Positions 10,701 to 19,131 of a DNA stretch of 64,000 bases are shown here, one piece after another. Below the pieces are notes generated by a model. The model was not told where the DNA came from and made no database searches. It saw nothing but the letters and a program-made list of their open reading frames with translations. Where the stretch lies: positions 3,286,001-3,350,000 of the forward strand of contig NZ_CP046973.1 of NCBI RefSeq assembly GCF_009792235.1, in the 5' to 3' direction. Within the stretch, counting starts at the first letter, position 1. Every line of letters begins with the position of its first letter. Source of the DNA: Microcystis aeruginosa FD4. GTDB lineage: Bacteria > Cyanobacteriota > Cyanobacteriia > Cyanobacteriales > Microcystaceae. Position numbers and translations under genes: made by a program.

Positions 10701-12451
10701 TTGCTGTTAATGTCTTTGCCCCTGAAACGGCTGATTTTACTCGCACTATTAGTGAAGAAAATTCCTATACTTTCACCGTTGCTGACTTCCCCTTTACGAA
10801 AGGCGATCCCGATGATACCTTAAAGTCAGTTATTGTCGAGTGGACGGTGGAGCAAGGTTCTCTAAAATTGGGTGATCAATTTGTTACCAGTGGTATGGAA
10901 ATTATGGTGGAAGATATCCAAGCTGGTAAACTTACTTTTAACCCTGAAGTTAACGACTTTGGCTCTAATTACACTCATTTTAATTTCAGTGTTACTGACG
11001 GTAAGTTCTTTACTGACAAAATCCACACCATGACTTTTGATGTCACGGCTGTTGATGACGCACCAACTATCCTCAATCCGATTACAGATGTCAATGTTGA
11101 CGAAGATGCAGCCAATACCGTCATTGATATAACCAACGTCTTCACTGATATTGATAATGACCCGACTTTAATTGTTAAATCAGTATTCGTCAATAACAAT
11201 ACGGGATTAGTCACTGCTACCATCGTTGACAATCAGTTAATCCTCGACTACCAAGACAATCAATCTGGGATAGCTAATATTACGATTCGTGGGACATCGA
11301 ATGGTGAATTTGTTGAAGATACCTTTACGGTAACAGTCGCATCTGTCAATGACCTACCTACATTACAACAAGAAATAGCCAATCAAACAGCAATTGAAAA
11401 TCAACCCTTCAGCTTCACCATTCCCGCTAATACCTTCCAAGATATTGACGACGATAATCTCACCTACACCCTAGCAACAGAAACAGTCCTCCCCAGTGGC
11501 ATCACCTTTGATGCCGCCACAGGAACCTTCAGTGGCACTCCCTCCGATACCGCCTCCGGCATCTATAACCTTACAGTAATCGCCAGCGATTCAGCCGGAG
11601 AAACTGCCGACGATAGCTTTAGCCTCAACATCCTCAACGCCGTCAACGGTAGCAGTAGCGGTGAAACCGTCAACGGTACTAGCGGCAACGACCACATCAA
11701 CGCCGGTGCAGGTAACGATACCGTCAACGGCGGTGAAGGCAACGATATTCTCGATGGTGGCACAGGAAATGACCGACTCGCAGGCGGTCCCGGTGACGAC
11801 ACCTACAGGGTCGATAGCAGCCGCGATGTAGTCATCGAAAATGCTGGAGAAGGCAAAGATGCCATCAAATCCTCTGTAAATTACACTCTCACCGTCAACA
11901 TCGAAGATATCACCCTAACAGGGAACGCCAACATCGACGGCACAGGTAACAACCTAGATAATCTCATCACCGGCAACAGTGGCAATAACCTACTCAAGGG
12001 ATTAGATGGCAACGACACCCTTATCGGTAGCGCCGGTAACGACACCCTGATTGGTGGAAAAGGAAATGACATTCTCACCGGCGGCGATGGCAGCGACTCA
12101 TTCCTCTTTGGCAGTGGTGCTATCTTTAATAGCAGTGATTTCGGAGTTGATAGCATCAGTGACTTTATCAAAGGAACTGACAAAATTATCCTAAGTAACA
12201 CCTCTTTCAATGCTCTTGTCAGTACCATTGGCAATAGCTTACAAGCCGCCGAATTTGCCACCATCAATGATACTGCTAACGAACTGGCTTTAGTTGGTTC
12301 CAGTAGTGCTAAAATCGTTTATAATTTAGCGACGGGTAATCTGTTCTACAATCAAAATAGCGCCAGCAATGGCTTAGGTAATGGCGCACTTTTTGCCAAC
12401 TTCAACGGCATCCCACAGTTAAGTGAGAATGACATTTTAATTCAAGCTTAA
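4730..12451 (+). CDS. Giant secreted RTX-type protein, 3' part with calcium-binding repeats and type I secretion tail
   Basis: This is the continuation of the gene at the left edge. Coding sequence resumes at 4666 directly after the IS; GTG at 4730 is only the first start-like codon. Visible in order: the end of a PPC domain, Calx-beta-like repeats (4900-5900), a long stretch of unknown fold, about ten acidic DxNxNG calcium-loop motifs (about 6530-7980, including a tandem repeat of roughly 120 residues at 7260-7980), dockerin-like loops near 9590 and 9700, cadherin-like and putative-Ig domains (10700-11630), RTX nonapeptides of the GGxGxD type (11680-12110) and a C-terminal block typical of type I secretion signals. 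Joined with the first part, the ORF is at least 3832 residues. Without the IS it would be a calcium-stabilised extracellular adhesin or matrix protein; its ligand cannot be read from the sequence. Confidence 0.85.
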   Translation: MQTYFTPTTSGTYYASALTRNSSTTGTYKLGLSEVIPYREPITSLTPEIFAGSKLRFDKNLTATLTKGTTLTYNANGFYEGNINVTVDEPNRKSEIQANSPARIAEETVIVELLPGDGYILPANPKATLRIQDDDVPGVRIVQVGDNTVVKEGETASFEVALLSEPTDTVTIRLTPGFEIDFVNPVNPTTVKVTKDIYTFDETNGGNLDVNLVSLVTGEKEKTVSFGAKLKVIPSSNVIVEFSDGNNDLVKDNPVFKTLLFTANEPNSVTGEEPGNWNQIQQVILGYLDPDSSGNLKVKAVMKDATTGQQISNPIIFPIIRTTTQVDKQTTEIVIQPEDWYKLQTVTFTGIDEQLAEPGLYHQSSISYQVDSKDTEYKGLFVPVQRVDVVDRPLNPESTSQTVKLGLTNLQQSLDNLELPMVGALDGKMPNLIGDISDKLVVAISAEPELTGNRLKTVIENALSTLGLDFVNVGVDMTEDNIGILLNVKEKYDLFSLPLDVNLGLDALGIGLKTEGDLKTTFDYNISLGFGLNKNFGFYIDTKQTKVGAAFRVNLQDFKAQGNLAFLRLDIADDPKNRTELAITFQASLKDLDNYQTVKFFDVDGDYRLDTESFTYPIKTNNAGKPATTTTGEFITTNQVINEPFVNVNTQGIAPAFTTVANATAPQKLIDWNANGKFDAPFQSKNEGVYLTKKVASTTPGGQPTIESYYFDLNRNGSLDANSKEKLFSVTPGTSKWFDTTGKLKPFTIEQKNANGVVTYYFDQNGNNVLDTGETLTAQEKTKFDKNNNNILDADEAGLGEGTYVQGTGIAFLDTNNNGQLDATESYVYSEFDEFDTETEKKIITYNVLTSGTTTFLDQNNNGTFEEANDLDLLKSQPVTVTEAAILGLPGAGNYTVSQILKLTVANGKVMDTEVSFVNSKGDVAKKLDIKEEPLVRIKEGVRFIDQDNNGKLTLDNFDPLKSNIYTYKILTSGTTTYLDQNNNGVYDSSNDLDLFANFTVTQERSKFAGLPAGSYPAHQILKLTVTNGKIQETEISFVNTVNAKTDTAKKLDVGDEPLLRTTEGRTFIDNDNNGAFTLNDEMVVTELFTLPNNEFDTSTLTGTGNIVKLIDDGNRLTLTELKNWKSTPQLGFNDLFNYELAGNANLGLKTKTSVEGDPAFPSVAFDLAIGLPIFNYGNQSQASSTGLDVNFNNLTLDFGTFLTDFAAPIMKTVDRIISPVKPVIDILNTDTKLFSYLGMENQFNRDGRPGVSILDLGIVLAEAIPADTTDQTLKRIKDSVPKAVKFADTITKIVELNENLIKLAESGSSIILPLGSYNLNDFKGASDDPADTAAKVDAGTQGTQTPAPGVTPGTTPAQQAQNSATASPQQKSTLSKLQSLDGIQIPILDNPITLVRLLLGEEDVDLIKYDIPDLSYYFGKEQEFLLWTPPTVEGILGLYFDAKTDFSVGYDTHGLESWRDDDFSISSIYKILDGFYVDDLNPDGVDKDELALKAGIYAGLSASIVVAKAILKGGVDGYLGFDLVDEGELQGISDGKVRGSEIISRISNPLSLFDLKGSLDAYLKGEIRVGVDFGFFEIMKTVWEEEFRTNLARFNIGANGVTLSFAGKAVDGFIVGGTVFLDGNLNGQLDEGEPFTFTNRNGQFTLNISPSLFSQLDVNENGTIDISEGRLAMIGGTDSGSELPFDGILTAAVGSEVVTPFTSLVERVARLNPEGFTITQAEELVTNNLILTSYSDGLIFYPTLKVIATGEEIFFFFIDGIRVEFSVPYELDVTDQVLLSDNFEELKAQNGWTALELDISAEGTFFPPFVDLNPKTGEYETVIYTPQIDAQSYQYLLGAQIQLVSEQLATLTGKPINEILDQFADKVNSGIVDLSSSAGDFFPSNFTESQKLAAGLAISNAIATLSQEAYSQVDYDGDGISDGGYGFASETYDIYKDIFRINSKMQVVSENLQDLLAKIRDNELDIPFAQFNQYFSTYGLQEQLNNLTGIAVNVFAPETADFTRTISEENSYTFTVADFPFTKGDPDDTLKSVIVEWTVEQGSLKLGDQFVTSGMEIMVEDIQAGKLTFNPEVNDFGSNYTHFNFSVTDGKFFTDKIHTMTFDVTAVDDAPTILNPITDVNVDEDAANTVIDITNVFTDIDNDPTLIVKSVFVNNNTGLVTATIVDNQLILDYQDNQSGIANITIRGTSNGEFVEDTFTVTVASVNDLPTLQQEIANQTAIENQPFSFTIPANTFQDIDDDNLTYTLATETVLPSGITFDAATGTFSGTPSDTASGIYNLTVIASDSAGETADDSFSLNILNAVNGSSSGETVNGTSGNDHINAGAGNDTVNGGEGNDILDGGTGNDRLAGGPGDDTYRVDSSRDVVIENAGEGKDAIKSSVNYTLTVNIEDITLTGNANIDGTGNNLDNLITGNSGNNLLKGLDGNDTLIGSAGNDTLIGGKGNDILTGGDGSDSFLFGSGAIFNSSDFGVDSISDFIKGTDKIILSNTSFNALVSTIGNSLQAAEFATINDTANELALVGSSSAKIVYNLATGNLFYNQNSASNGLGNGALFANFNGIPQLSENDILIQA

Positions 12452-12509
12452 GTAAACAGACAGAGAAATATACCATCTCACAATTAACCATATATCAGGA
12501 AAATTACTC

Positions 12510-13255
12510 ATGTTTAAACTCCCAACTTTAACCTTAATTACTGTGGCTGGTTTGTTAGTGGCGACGGCAGAAACTTCCCCCGCCGCTGTGGTCAATGGAA
12601 GTTTTGAAACGGGTAATTTTTCTGACTGGAATACCAGTGGACAAGCGAGCGTTGAAACTTCAAGTTTTCAGGTTACACCAGTTAACGGAAATTATCAAGC
12701 ATTGTTACAAACTTGTGTTTTTATCGGTGCTTGTGATGACAGTCAATCCTTGACTAATGCCAATGATTTAGAATCATTTCTCAGCTTATCGGGTAATCAG
12801 TTAAGCAATCTATTTGTTACTGAAGGATCCGCTATCAAACAGACTATTACTGCTAATGCTGGCGATATTTTCAGCTTTTCTTGGAATTTTCTGACTGATG
12901 AAGTGCCGCTAATGTAGATTACAATGATTTCGCTTTTTTTACCCTTAATAATACTTTATATTCTTTGGCAGATACTCAATCTAGTTTTCCAGTCAATCCT
13001 TCTTTTTCCCCTGTAACGAAAGAAACAGGCTATCAAACCTACACGATACCAATATCGGTGACTGGAACATATACTTTAGGGTTTGGGGTAGTTGATGTGG
13101 ATAAGACAGGAGGAGGAAATGCTGCTGGAAATTCAGCTTTATTAGTTGATAATATCAAGCTTACTAATATAGCCAAAGTTCCTGAACCTGATCCTATTTT
13201 CGGACTATTATTAACTCTAGGATTAGCTACTAAATGCCAGCGCAAGAATTGTTAA
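12510..13255 (+). pseudogene. PEP-CTERM sorting-domain protein, single-base frameshift
   Basis: The N-terminal half begins with a signal peptide (MFKLPTLTLITVAGLLVATA) and runs to a stop at 12915-12917. The C-terminal half continues one frame over, from about 12905 (ANVDYNDFAFF) to 13255, and ends with VPEP, a hydrophobic stretch and a basic tail, the PEP-CTERM/exosortase signal. The two halves together make a normal secreted protein of about 250 residues, and one base is missing near CCGCTAATG (about 12905-12910). The family is a sorting-signal family; the passenger domain is an unknown beta-rich domain starting VVNGSFETGNFSDW. Either a real frameshift or a sequencing error is possible. Confidence 0.8.
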
Positions 13256-13609
13256 CAGTCCCCTGAAATACTAAATGAAGAAAGTGACGGTGACGGTTCT
13301 AAGTTTCCGATGGAGACTGAGAAATTAACTTAATATCGGTGGCTAAACTGAGCCATTATAACTATAGACGAATGTTTACTTATTTTGTCGCTTTCATGAG
13401 AAATTTATGTCACCGATAGTGATCGCTTTCTCGCAATCACCCGCTAAAATTGTCATTGTGAGGAGGTAATTGTCGGTAGCTTGAAAGAGGTCAAAGACAA
13501 TGCTCCTAATCTAAAAATTTGTTACAATAGGTAGAATTTCTAATAATCATGGGGGATAATGAACTTATACGATATGAGCGCCTGACTTTCTGATTGGCAG
13601 CGGCTCGCC
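13256..13609. other. Intergenic, no gene seen
   Basis: All frames are short and closed. I see no clear terminator, tRNA or repeat. A short AGGAGG-containing stretch near 13459 is not followed by a plausible start codon with a long frame. Confidence 0.5.
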
Positions 13610-13835
13610 ATGAACCAAACAACCGCCAATTATGATGAATCATGGAAAGAAGCATTAACCGAGTATTTTGAAGCATTTTTAGGCTTCTTCTTTCCCGAAG
13701 TTCACCAACTAATTGATTGGACAAAAATTCCCGAATCCCTAGAAAAAGAACTAAAACGGATTACCGCTTTAGCCAAGACAAAAAAACGTTCTATAAAGTT
13801 TGGTTACTGAACGGGATTTCCCGAAAAATAGGGCA
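13610..13835 (+). pseudogene. N-terminal remnant of an Rpn/PD-(D/E)XK transposase-like (DUF4351-type) gene
   Basis: The first 60 residues (NYDESWKEALTEYFEAFLGF, then LIDWTKIPESLEKELKRITA) match the conserved N-terminus of the large cyanobacterial Rpn-like nuclease family, normally about 300 residues. The frame closes at 13810, but a shifted frame continues with YKVWLLNG, the expected next motif, before all similarity ends. So the gene is frameshifted and cut off, with only about a quarter left. It lies tail-to-tail with icd. The family assignment is from memory of the N-terminal pattern. Confidence 0.65.
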
Positions 13836-13861
13836 GTTTTCAGGCTACCCTAACCGGAAAA

Positions 13862-15299
13862 TTAATCCCCAAAATGGGAGATAATCGCGTCGGCAAATTC
13901 GGAACATTTCAGGGGAGGATTAACGGGAGGTTCCATCAGACGCGCTAAATCGTAGGTAACTTGTCGATTAGCGATCGCCGCTGCGATGCCTTTTTTAATC
14001 AAATCGGCCGCTTCTTGCCATCCCATGTATTCCAACATCATTACCCCAGAAAGAATCACCGAACCGGGGTTAATTCGGTCTAAACCGGCGTGTTTAGGGG
14101 CTGTGCCGTGGGTTGCCTCAAAAATAGCGCAAGCATCGCCAATATTCGCCCCGGGTCCCATCCCTAAACCCCCGACGATCGCCGCTGCCGCATCGGAGAG
14201 ATAATCACCATTCAGGTTCATGGTAGCGAGGATCGAGTATTCATCGGGACGGGTTTGGATCTGTTGGAAGATACTATCGGCAATGCGATCGTTGACCATA
14301 ATTTTATCTTGCCACCGGCCATTACCATGGGTTTCCCAGATAGCATCGAGAACACTGGTCACTTCTTGGCAGATTTTGGCTTTTTTCTCGTCCGTGAGGG
14401 CATCATAACCCGGTTCCACCATGCGGGCGTTATCTTCAATGCTCAGATCAGGGTTTTTCTCCTTATTGCTGAGTATCCATGATTCCATCTCGGTGACGCA
14501 CACATCCCGGAATTCACTTTTAGCTAATTCGTAACCCCAATCCCGGAACGCCCCTTCCGTATATTTCATAATGTTACCCTTGTGGACGAGAGTAACTTGA
14601 TTTTTCGGTTTCGGTAAAGTCAGCGCTCGTTCGATTCGCCCGGCGGACTAATCTTTGGGAACCCGTCTTACTAATCGGTTTGATCCCGATACCCGCATCG
14701 AGGGGAATTTGTTTGTTACCGTGTTCGGGAGTGGCGGGAATTAGTTCGGTGTTGAGATAATTAATCAGTTTATCGGCGATTTCCGTGCCTTGTTTCCATT
14801 CGATGCCGAGATAAATATCCTCGGTATTTTCCCGATAGACGATGACATCGAGTTTTTCCGGGGTTTTATGGGGGGAAGGGGTTCCCGCATAGTAACGACA
14901 GGGACGAACACAGGCATAAAGGTCAAAAATTTGCCGCAAAGCCACATTCAGGGAACGAATGCCGCCACCGATGGGAGTGGTCAAGGGACCCTTGATGGCT
15001 ATACCATATTCTTTAATCGCTGTCAAGGTATCTTGGGGTAGATATTGATAGGTCCCGTAGATTTCGCAAGCTTCATCGCCAGCATAGACTTTAAACCAAT
15101 GGATTTTCCTTTGACCAGCGTAGGCTGTGGCGATCGCAGCATCGATAACTTTTGCGGTTGCGGGCCAGATATCGACCCCCGTACCGTCACCGCGAATGAA
15201 GGGAATGATCGGATCATCGGGAACTAGAGGTTTTCCGTCAGAAAAAGTAATTGTCGAGCCTGTTGTCGGTGGGGTAATTTTTTCGTAGCTCACAGTCAT
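13862..15299 (-). pseudogene. icd: NADP-dependent isocitrate dehydrogenase, apparent +1 frameshift
   Basis: Isocitrate dehydrogenase converts isocitrate to 2-oxoglutarate and CO2, supplying the carbon skeleton for nitrogen assimilation in cyanobacteria. The first part (15299 down to about 14640) has the IDH signatures FIRGDGTGVD, GPLTTPIGGGIRSLNV and YRENTEDIY. The second part (14569 to 13862) carries MKYTEGAFRDWGYELA, DRIADSIFQQ and the NLNGDYLSDAAAAIVGGLG region. Between them an extra A in GCGAATCGAACGA (minus strand, about 14635-14636) shifts the frame; without it the text reads RRAIERALTLPKPKNQVTLVHKG across the gap. ATG at 15299 is chosen because GGAAG lies just upstream; an in-frame ATG at 15350 is less likely. 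Both halves are otherwise well conserved, so this is a very recent event or a sequencing error. Confidence 0.85.
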
Positions 15300-15921
15300 G
15301 GGCTTCCAGAAACAGTATTTATCTATACGTTGGGAGTCTAGCGCCGTCAATATCTATACTCAGGGATTTTGGGTAATTTCTTAAAGATTCCCTTGCTGGC
15401 AGCAACTTCGTACCTCACTATTAAGATAACTGCTATAGCTAACGGAACAACACAAGGGTAAAATTGTCGTCTAGGGTTCTAGGAAATCCGATGATCGCTA
15501 CGTTTTGCAACTCCCCAAAATCGCCGTCCCAGAAACTTAAAGATAGTTCCAGAACATAGATTAATTTTATTGGATCGAGCGGGTAACTGTCAAGAAAACT
15601 GCTCTGGTTTCTCAGGGATTGAAGCGATTTTTCTATCCGTTAATGCCTCCAGGCAATCCTAACGGATTCCTAGGCAATTAACTAACAAGAAAAAGTCATG
15701 GCAGTCTTAGAAATGCTCCCCGTTCCCTTTTGCTCGTCCCTTCGAGGCAGCCTTGGCGAATAGATAATTAAGATAACTCAAATAGGACTGCCATAGCAAT
15801 TCTTTCTAGGCAAGGCGGCAATTTTTAATCAATTGTTAAAATATTAAAAGGATGGGAAAGATGGCGGCTAGAGTTTCCAGAGTGAGCTATCCTAGAGATA
15901 CTACTTACGCTATCCTCGCCC
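15300..15921. other. Intergenic region between icd and a pseudokinase gene, with repeat motifs
   Basis: I see no coding frame. The region holds one copy of a dispersed 27-bp motif (15411-15438), and an inverted pair ATGGCAGTC (15699-15707) / GACTGCCAT (15787-15795) that brackets about 100 bp. Inside this bracket lies AATTAAGATAACT, resembling the core of the 27-bp motif. The inverted pair may mark a small mobile element. Promoters for the divergent genes should lie here but none is clear enough to call. Confidence 0.4.
15411..15438 (+). repeat. Dispersed 27-bp motif, copy 1
   Basis: The core reads TTAAGATAACTGCTATAG after TACCTCA and two or three variable bases. Further copies lie at 40858, 52439 and, inverted, 59381. 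The function is unknown. Confidence 0.7.
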
Positions 15922-17205
15922 ATGCTCGATCGAGTTCTCCATAGTCGTTATCAAGTCCAACAGTTACTGGGAAAAAAAACTATCTTAGCTAGGGACAGAC
16001 ACACCAGCCAGTTAGTTATCATTAAACTTATTCCTGTTCCTAGTGGGCAAGCGAGTCAGTTTATCGGAGAAATAACCAGTAAAATCACCCTGTTGCGACA
16101 ACTCTTTCACCCATCTCTCCCCAAATACCTCGATAGCTTTGAGATAGATTCATCCCAAGAACAAATCATCGCTATTGTCCGACCTTATTTATCAGCGCAA
16201 CCTTTAGAAAACTATCTTAACTCCAGTTATTTGTTAGCAGAACAAGACCTCAAACAAATTGCCAAATATCTCTTGGAGATTCTCTCCTATCTCCATCAGC
16301 AGGATGTCCCTCTTAACCACGGCAATATCAAACTTAGTAATATCCTCTTTGATACCCAGTCCCATCGTTTTTATCTAGTTGATTTTGCCTTTGATTCCGA
16401 TTCTCCCACCACCGACTTACAGGATCTAGGCAAAAGTTTGATCAGTTTAGCCACGGGGATTAAGCATAGTTACATACCCGAAAATTTTGAACAAAAAACT
16501 AATCTAAGTGCTTTTTTCATCTATTGGTTAAAAAGATTATCAAGCTCTCACCCAGACTATCATTTTCCTTCGGTGACAGAGGCTTTGTCCAGTTTATATA
16601 GTTGTCAATTGATCTTAGTATCTATTGGCAATCTGACCAAACCCTACGGCAGCGAAGTTACTGTTTATAAAAAAGATAATCTCCTGCAAATAAAAATCGC
16701 TAGTAAAACCAAACAAAAGTTTTTCAACAATCTCAAAACCCAGTTAAGACAGTTTTTACCATCCCTATTCTTTACGATTATCCTCTTAACCATAGTCGCT
16801 ATTTACGAGATCAAACTGGTCGCTTTTTTAATCCCAATTATCCTAATTTTTCTGCTCAATTTAATCTCCTCTAGTTTATCTTGGCAGTTGTGCAAATCTT
16901 TTTGGCAGGGGGAACTAGAGTTAAAAATTACCTCCCAAAAAGTTTCTCTCTACCAAAAACTCTGGGGACTGAAATTTAAACTAACTGCCGATGCCGCCAG
17001 TTCCGAAATTTATAGTCTCATTCGTCGCAATGTCACTGTCACTATGCAGGGAGAAAATGTTAATATTATTCCTCCTTGTCTGGTTCTCATTGCCAACCAT
17101 CGAGAATATATTATCACTGCCAGTGAAGATATTAGCGAAGCCGAATTAGATTGGTTGGCACAACAATTAAGCGATTGGCTACGTTTACCGATTACGAGAA
17201 TTTAA
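15922..17205 (+). CDS. Membrane-anchored serine/threonine protein kinase homologue, probable pseudokinase
   Basis: This is a 427-residue protein with a Hanks-type kinase fold in residues about 8-225 and two predicted membrane helices at about 278-320, followed by a 100-residue soluble tail. The ATP-anchoring lysine is present (IIK, residue 35). The catalytic-loop HRD is HGN (residues 133-135), so the catalytic Asp is Asn, and the metal-binding DFG is DFA (154-156). The glycine-rich loop is also poor, with a single Gly at 17. These changes are typical of pseudokinases that bind partners instead of phosphorylating them. No partner gene is adjacent. The fold assignment is solid; the loss of activity is inferred from motif residues. 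Confidence 0.75.
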   Translation: MLDRVLHSRYQVQQLLGKKTILARDRHTSQLVIIKLIPVPSGQASQFIGEITSKITLLRQLFHPSLPKYLDSFEIDSSQEQIIAIVRPYLSAQPLENYLNSSYLLAEQDLKQIAKYLLEILSYLHQQDVPLNHGNIKLSNILFDTQSHRFYLVDFAFDSDSPTTDLQDLGKSLISLATGIKHSYIPENFEQKTNLSAFFIYWLKRLSSSHPDYHFPSVTEALSSLYSCQLILVSIGNLTKPYGSEVTVYKKDNLLQIKIASKTKQKFFNNLKTQLRQFLPSLFFTIILLTIVAIYEIKLVAFLIPIILIFLLNLISSSLSWQLCKSFWQGELELKITSQKVSLYQKLWGLKFKLTADAASSEIYSLIRRNVTVTMQGENVNIIPPCLVLIANHREYIITASEDISEAELDWLAQQLSDWLRLPITRI

Positions 17206-17247
17206 GGTGTATTAAGCTACGTTAACACACCCCATATTTATCTATAT

Positions 17248-17781
17248 TTAACCGATAACATCGGAAGATGTAATCAGATGCGCTTCTAGGAACCAGAGAC
17301 GTTTATCGATGTCCCGGGAGATTTCCGTATAGAGATCCGCTGTGTCGGCATCCCCTTGATTGCCAGTGGTATCAATAGCAGAACGAAGATGGGAAGCGTA
17401 TAAGGCATAACGTTCGGCTAAAGCAACGATATGTTCACTACCATCGACGATATCAGCAGGATATTCCGGCAGAATCGAGTTAGCGGCGGCGATGCGTGCT
17501 GTTCCCAAAGCGGTTCCACCTAAAGCAGTAATCCGTTCTGCTACCATGTCCCCATAGTCTTCTAATTCCGTGGCCATTTCGTCGAAGAGGCTGTGTAATT
17601 GATAGAAATTTAAACCTTTTACATTCCAGTGGGCTTGTTTAACCTGAGTTTTTAGGTCTAAACTAGCGGCAAGGGTTTGGCTTAAGATTTCAACAACAGC
17701 TTTGCGGATATCTAATCCTAAATCGATGCGGGTGGCGTAGTATTGTCCCGTGGTTTTGGTTTTGACTGGAGTGGCTACCAT
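17248..17781 (-). CDS. dps: Dps family ferritin-like DNA-protection protein
   Basis: The 177-residue four-helix-bundle protein has the Dps ferroxidase signature: KQAHWNVKGLNFYQLHSLFD, then DEMATELEDYGDMVAERI, giving the His, Asp and Glu ligands at the dimer interface. Dps dodecamers oxidise and store iron with hydrogen peroxide and shield DNA during stress. The start ATG at 17781 is preceded by AGGAGA at good spacing. The gene is single, with about 40 bp separating it tail-to-tail from the kinase-like gene. Regulation by redox or iron is usual in this family, but no operator is obvious here. Confidence 0.92.
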   Translation of the reverse strand: MVATPVKTKTTGQYYATRIDLGLDIRKAVVEILSQTLAASLDLKTQVKQAHWNVKGLNFYQLHSLFDEMATELEDYGDMVAERITALGGTALGTARIAAANSILPEYPADIVDGSEHIVALAERYALYASHLRSAIDTTGNQGDADTADLYTEISRDIDKRLWFLEAHLITSSDVIG

Positions 17782-18038
17782 AATCTTTCTCCTTGATCAG
17801 TTAACAAATACTCGATAATTTTTGTGGCTGCATAAGGGACTGATTTTGATCCTATTGGACGTTGATAATAAACTGAAAAACGGCCAATTAATTCGGACAA
17901 CAAGTAGCTGATAACTGATACTTCCAATGCGCCCAGTACAAGTAACGGATCGAATCAGCGGCATCAGATAACCTTGAACTGAGCATCAGCAGCCTTCGTC
18001 CGTCCGCTGCACTCGAATTGTTAGACCTCTCTTATCGC

Positions 18039-18266
18039 TCATCTCATGCCAGAAACAAATTCTTGTACCGTAATTCCAGCAGTACGAATAAGACCACGAA
18101 GCGTACCCTTTGCCACTTCACGATGATCAGGAACAGAGAGTGTTACCTGTTCGCCCTCCTTAACCATGATAATATGGCTTGCACTTTGACGCGCAACTTG
18201 CCAGCCGAAGGTTTCAAATACTCGGACTACCTCACGTCCGCTGAGAACAGGAAGAGCAGAGGACAT
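18039..18266 (-). CDS. hicA: HicA-type mRNA interferase toxin
   Basis: This is a 75-residue double-stranded-RNA-binding-like fold with the HicA signature: SGREVVRVFETFGWQVARQ, then SHIIMVK with the catalytic His, and a proline-containing strand SVPDHREVAKGTLRGLIRTA. HicA cleaves mRNA and is neutralised by HicB. It starts two bases after the stop of the upstream hicB, so the two are one transcript with the antitoxin first. Confidence 0.9.
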   Translation of the reverse strand: MSSALPVLSGREVVRVFETFGWQVARQSASHIIMVKEGEQVTLSVPDHREVAKGTLRGLIRTAGITVQEFVSGMR

Positions 18267-18268
18267 GA

Positions 18269-18475
18269 TTATGCCATTACCTCTACTTGGTGAGTTTCAA
18301 TCGTTAGCGGTAGCCCACGTTCTGCACGAACTTGAAGGCAGGCGATAATTGCATCTCTGATATTTTCAAGAGCTTCTGCTCTCGTTTTACCTTGGCTGAC
18401 ACAACCCGGAATGCTGGGGCATTCTACAACCCAAACTCCATCTTCGTCACGGTCAAGTGTTACAGTCAACTTCAT
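18269..18475 (-). CDS. hicB: HicB-type antitoxin
   Basis: The 68-residue protein has the HicB partial RNase H-like fold: TVTLDRDEDGVWVVECPSIP, then GCVSQGKTRAEALENIRDAI. This is the short form lacking an obvious C-terminal DNA-binding domain, so autoregulation is uncertain. It lies directly upstream of hicA in the same operon. Confidence 0.9.
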   Translation of the reverse strand: MKLTVTLDRDEDGVWVVECPSIPGCVSQGKTRAEALENIRDAIIACLQVRAERGLPLTIETHQVEVMA

Positions 18476-18568
18476 AAGTTTTCACCACAATCTCCCAGCT
18501 TATAGTTTACCTCGTGTTCTCACCTACCTATTAGTGGATGACAAGAACCTTCAGTAATCAAAGCTACA

Positions 18569-18919
18569 TCAAGGAAGATACCGAATTGGGTTTTGCCCAC
18601 CTTCAGCAAACTCAACCCAATTTACGGATGTTGCCCCTATGTACTGAACATGAGTTAATCGAATGTCGTATCGACCTTCCCTGTCTGCTGGCTCTGCACC
18701 AGCATGGTTCGCTATGTACAAATTATTCGCATTATTCTCATCATCACGATGATAAAGAATAATACGGTCAACTTCACGATTGGGATCGATCTTCCACTGA
18801 CCCGTTGAACCAGTGTTGTCATCGTGGAGAACAAAGTGTTTTCCCTCTGTAAAGATAACGACTACCTTTTCATTTGGCTTTATGAAGTCACGGGCTTTCA
18901 CAAAATAAGCAGTTCTCAT
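18569..18919 (-). CDS. Small conserved-looking protein of unknown function
   Basis: I do not recognise this 116-residue protein. It starts MRTAYFVKARDFIKPNEKVV and looks like a compact beta-rich fold with alternating hydrophobic strands (VVVIFTEGKHFVL, RIILYHR, NNLYIANHAG) and a well-spaced aromatic pattern near the end (VNWVEF). It has no signal peptide, membrane segment or cysteine motif. ATG at 18919 is preferred over TTG at 18934. It stands alone between hicBA and the peroxiredoxin gene. The composition resembles real coding sequence. Confidence 0.55.
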   Translation of the reverse strand: MRTAYFVKARDFIKPNEKVVVIFTEGKHFVLHDDNTGSTGQWKIDPNREVDRIILYHRDDENNANNLYIANHAGAEPADREGRYDIRLTHVQYIGATSVNWVEFAEGGQNPIRYLP

Positions 18920-19131
18920 ACTTGTGAGGCACAAAGTTTCTGGTTTTAGTTAGTTAGGGAACAGGCAACAGATGGTGTACTTTATAAGACTGAGAAACGC
19001 TATAAATGATTAACGAAATACATCAGACTACAATCACACCCAACAAAAAAGCTCTAACTTGCCCGGGCAAAACCTCTCACAGATATCTCTCCAGTTGCAA
19101 TGGAAAGATAACTTGAGGTCTAACTGATTAA

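Noticed and set aside
5122..12267. Many minus-strand frames of 60-136 codons inside the giant gene
   Set aside because: They are shadows of the biased codon use of the plus-strand gene, with no start signals or recognisable motifs.
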